In this document: piece by piece, positions 5,742-6,203 of the stretch
How positions within the stretch are numbered: position 1 is the first letter of the stretch
Layout of the letters: every line of letters starts with the position of its first letter
Assembly (NCBI GenBank): GCA_903854805.1
Contig: CAINXK010000160.1
Coordinates: 1-6,203, forward strand
Direction: 5' to 3'
Source: an uncultured Anaerolineae bacterium
GTDB lineage: Bacteria > Chloroflexota > Anaerolineae > Anaerolineales > Villigracilaceae
Length of the DNA stretch: 6,203 nt
The notes under the pieces: model-generated
Told to the model about the DNA's origin: nothing
Database searches by the model: none
The model's input: only the letters and a program-made list of their open reading frames with translations
Position numbers and translations under genes: made by a program

Positions 5742-5852
5742 AGAATCAAAACGTGAGAGGCTGGTTTTGACCAGCCTCTCACGTTTCTAACACACAACTA
5801 TATTGTGCCCCCAAGGGCCGCTATCAAAGATAGTGTCAACCTTGAGAGGGTG
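5742..5852. repeat. Copy B of the diverged ~110-bp repeat (copy A at 531-643)
   Basis: It aligns with 531-643 in the same orientation. The shared blocks are AGAATCAAAA-x-GTGAG (5742-5757), CTCAC (5778-5782), AACAC (5789-5793), CTATAT (5798-5803), GTGCCCCC (5805-5812) and AGTGTCAACCTTGAGA (5832-5847). The hairpin at the left end is much longer here than in copy A. A small CTATC-AAA-GATAG hairpin (5821-5833) occurs in the part where copy A has no clear stem. No protein is encoded. Confidence 0.65.
5749..5786. terminator. Perfect 17-bp hairpin with TTTG loop, possible bidirectional terminator
   Basis: The arms 5749-5765 and 5770-5786 are exact reverse complements (AAACGTGAGAGGCTGGT on the left) around TTTG. 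The plus strand ends in GTTTCT and the minus strand in GTTTTGATTC, so the U tracts are short. It may act as a back-up terminator behind the ATPase, as an RNA-stabilising 3' end, or as the structural core of the repeat it belongs to. Confidence 0.45.
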
Positions 5853-6104
5853 CAATGATCAATCAAGAAGAAACTTGATAAATTCACGACTTTTCGAGTA
5901 GTTTCTTTCTCTATGGGAACGATCCAGTTTTCTCCTCCATGGCGTATGCTAAAATGTACACAGTTTCTCACCAAAATTCAACCTATTGCGGTCCAATATA
6001 CCTGAATCGATTTAGGCGTTTGGCCCGCCAGGAATTTATAAGGTAGCTTTACACACGGTTCATTGAAGCAATTTTAATTACACATAAAATAAAGGGATTC
6101 CAAT
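5853..6104. other. Non-coding leader region of the reductase gene
   Basis: No gene is seen. The best promoter is an extended -10, TGC-TAAAAT (5947-5955), which would give a leader of about 140 bases. A nearer option is TTTACA (6048-6053) with TTTAAT (6073-6078), but its 19-base spacing is poor. ATCAAG-AAGAAA-CTTGAT (5862-5879) forms a small 6-bp hairpin. No known riboswitch motif was recognised. Confidence 0.4.
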
Positions 6105-6203
6105 ATGGCTCACTTGATTTACTCGGCGATCTCGTCACTCGACGGCTACATTGAGGACAAGAACGGAAACTTTGATTGGGCAATGCCCGATGAGGAAGTG
6201 CAC
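6105..6203 (+). CDS. RibD C-terminal / dihydrofolate reductase-like family protein (partial, 5' part only)
   Basis: Only the first 33 codons are in the window. MAHLIYSAISSLDGYIEDKNGNFDWAMPDEEVH matches the start of the RibD C-terminal-domain superfamily, annotated as 'dihydrofolate reductase family protein'. The first beta strand (LIYSAISSLDGYI) carries the S-LDGY motif and is followed by the DGNFDW-like turn. Family members are cytoplasmic NAD(P)H-dependent reductases of about 180-200 residues; most stand-alone ones have no known substrate and are not true folate enzymes. The start has an AAAGGGA ribosome site at 6091-6097, seven bases upstream. Nothing can be said of the missing C-terminal part. 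Confidence 0.85.
   Translation, partial: MAHLIYSAISSLDGYIEDKNGNFDWAMPDEEVH

Noticed and set aside
531..5852. The repeat pair as the ends of a composite transposon
   Set aside because: The copies are direct and much diverged, no transposase lies between them, and the genes between are ordinary chromosomal units.
5855..5878. Seven-codon leader peptide after copy B
   Set aside because: GAGAGGG precedes an ATG at a plausible distance, but the peptide MINQEET has no attenuator logic and lies more than 200 bases before the next gene.

Overview
The window is a stretch of bacterial chromosome with moderate GC. Coding parts are GC-richer and intergenic parts distinctly AT-rich. The protein families fit an environmental bacterium: a PIN/Phd toxin-antitoxin pair, a peptidase-E-like hydrolase, a SOUL protein, a P2A-type cation ATPase and a RibD/DHFR-like reductase. 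I lean towards Chloroflexota (Anaerolineae-like) from the general flavour of the proteins. That is an inference without a marker gene and should be held loosely.

Layout. Bases 1-420 (minus strand) carry a toxin-antitoxin operon: a Phd/YefM-like antitoxin, then a PIN-domain toxin cut by the window edge, with start and stop codons overlapping by one base. A perfect 9-bp inverted repeat lies against the antitoxin ribosome binding site and looks like an autoregulatory operator. Bases 421-800 are non-coding and hold the first copy of a diverged ~110-bp repeat plus the promoter region of the next gene. Bases 801-1466 (plus) encode an S51 peptidase E-like protein with its Ser and His catalytic residues in place. 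Bases 1467-2016 have no convincing gene, only a possible short C-terminal remnant and a cluster of small inverted repeats. Bases 2017-2586 (minus) encode a SOUL/heme-binding family protein.

The strongest unit is 2742-5671. It consists of a -10 element, a yybP-ykoY (Mn2+-sensing) riboswitch, an intrinsic terminator overlapping the riboswitch P1 helix, an 896-residue P2A-type ATPase and a likely terminator. The riboswitch points to manganese export as the job of the pump. The 5' strand of P1 carries the same six bases as part of the terminator's 3' arm, so P1 and the terminator compete for one segment. This predicts a Mn2+-ON transcriptional switch. The ATPase has Lys where SERCA has the site-I residue Glu771, and Gln where SERCA has Glu908, while the site-II residues are kept. 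This suggests transport of one ion per ATP.

Bases 5588-6104 are non-coding. They contain the ATPase terminator, the second copy of the diverged repeat (here with a perfect 17-bp hairpin), and the leader of a RibD C-terminal/DHFR-like reductase that begins at 6105 and runs off the window. The genes other than the toxin-antitoxin pair appear to be independent single-gene units rather than one pathway. I see no clearly new multi-gene system. The points most worth following are the repeat pair and the architecture of the riboswitch and its pump.
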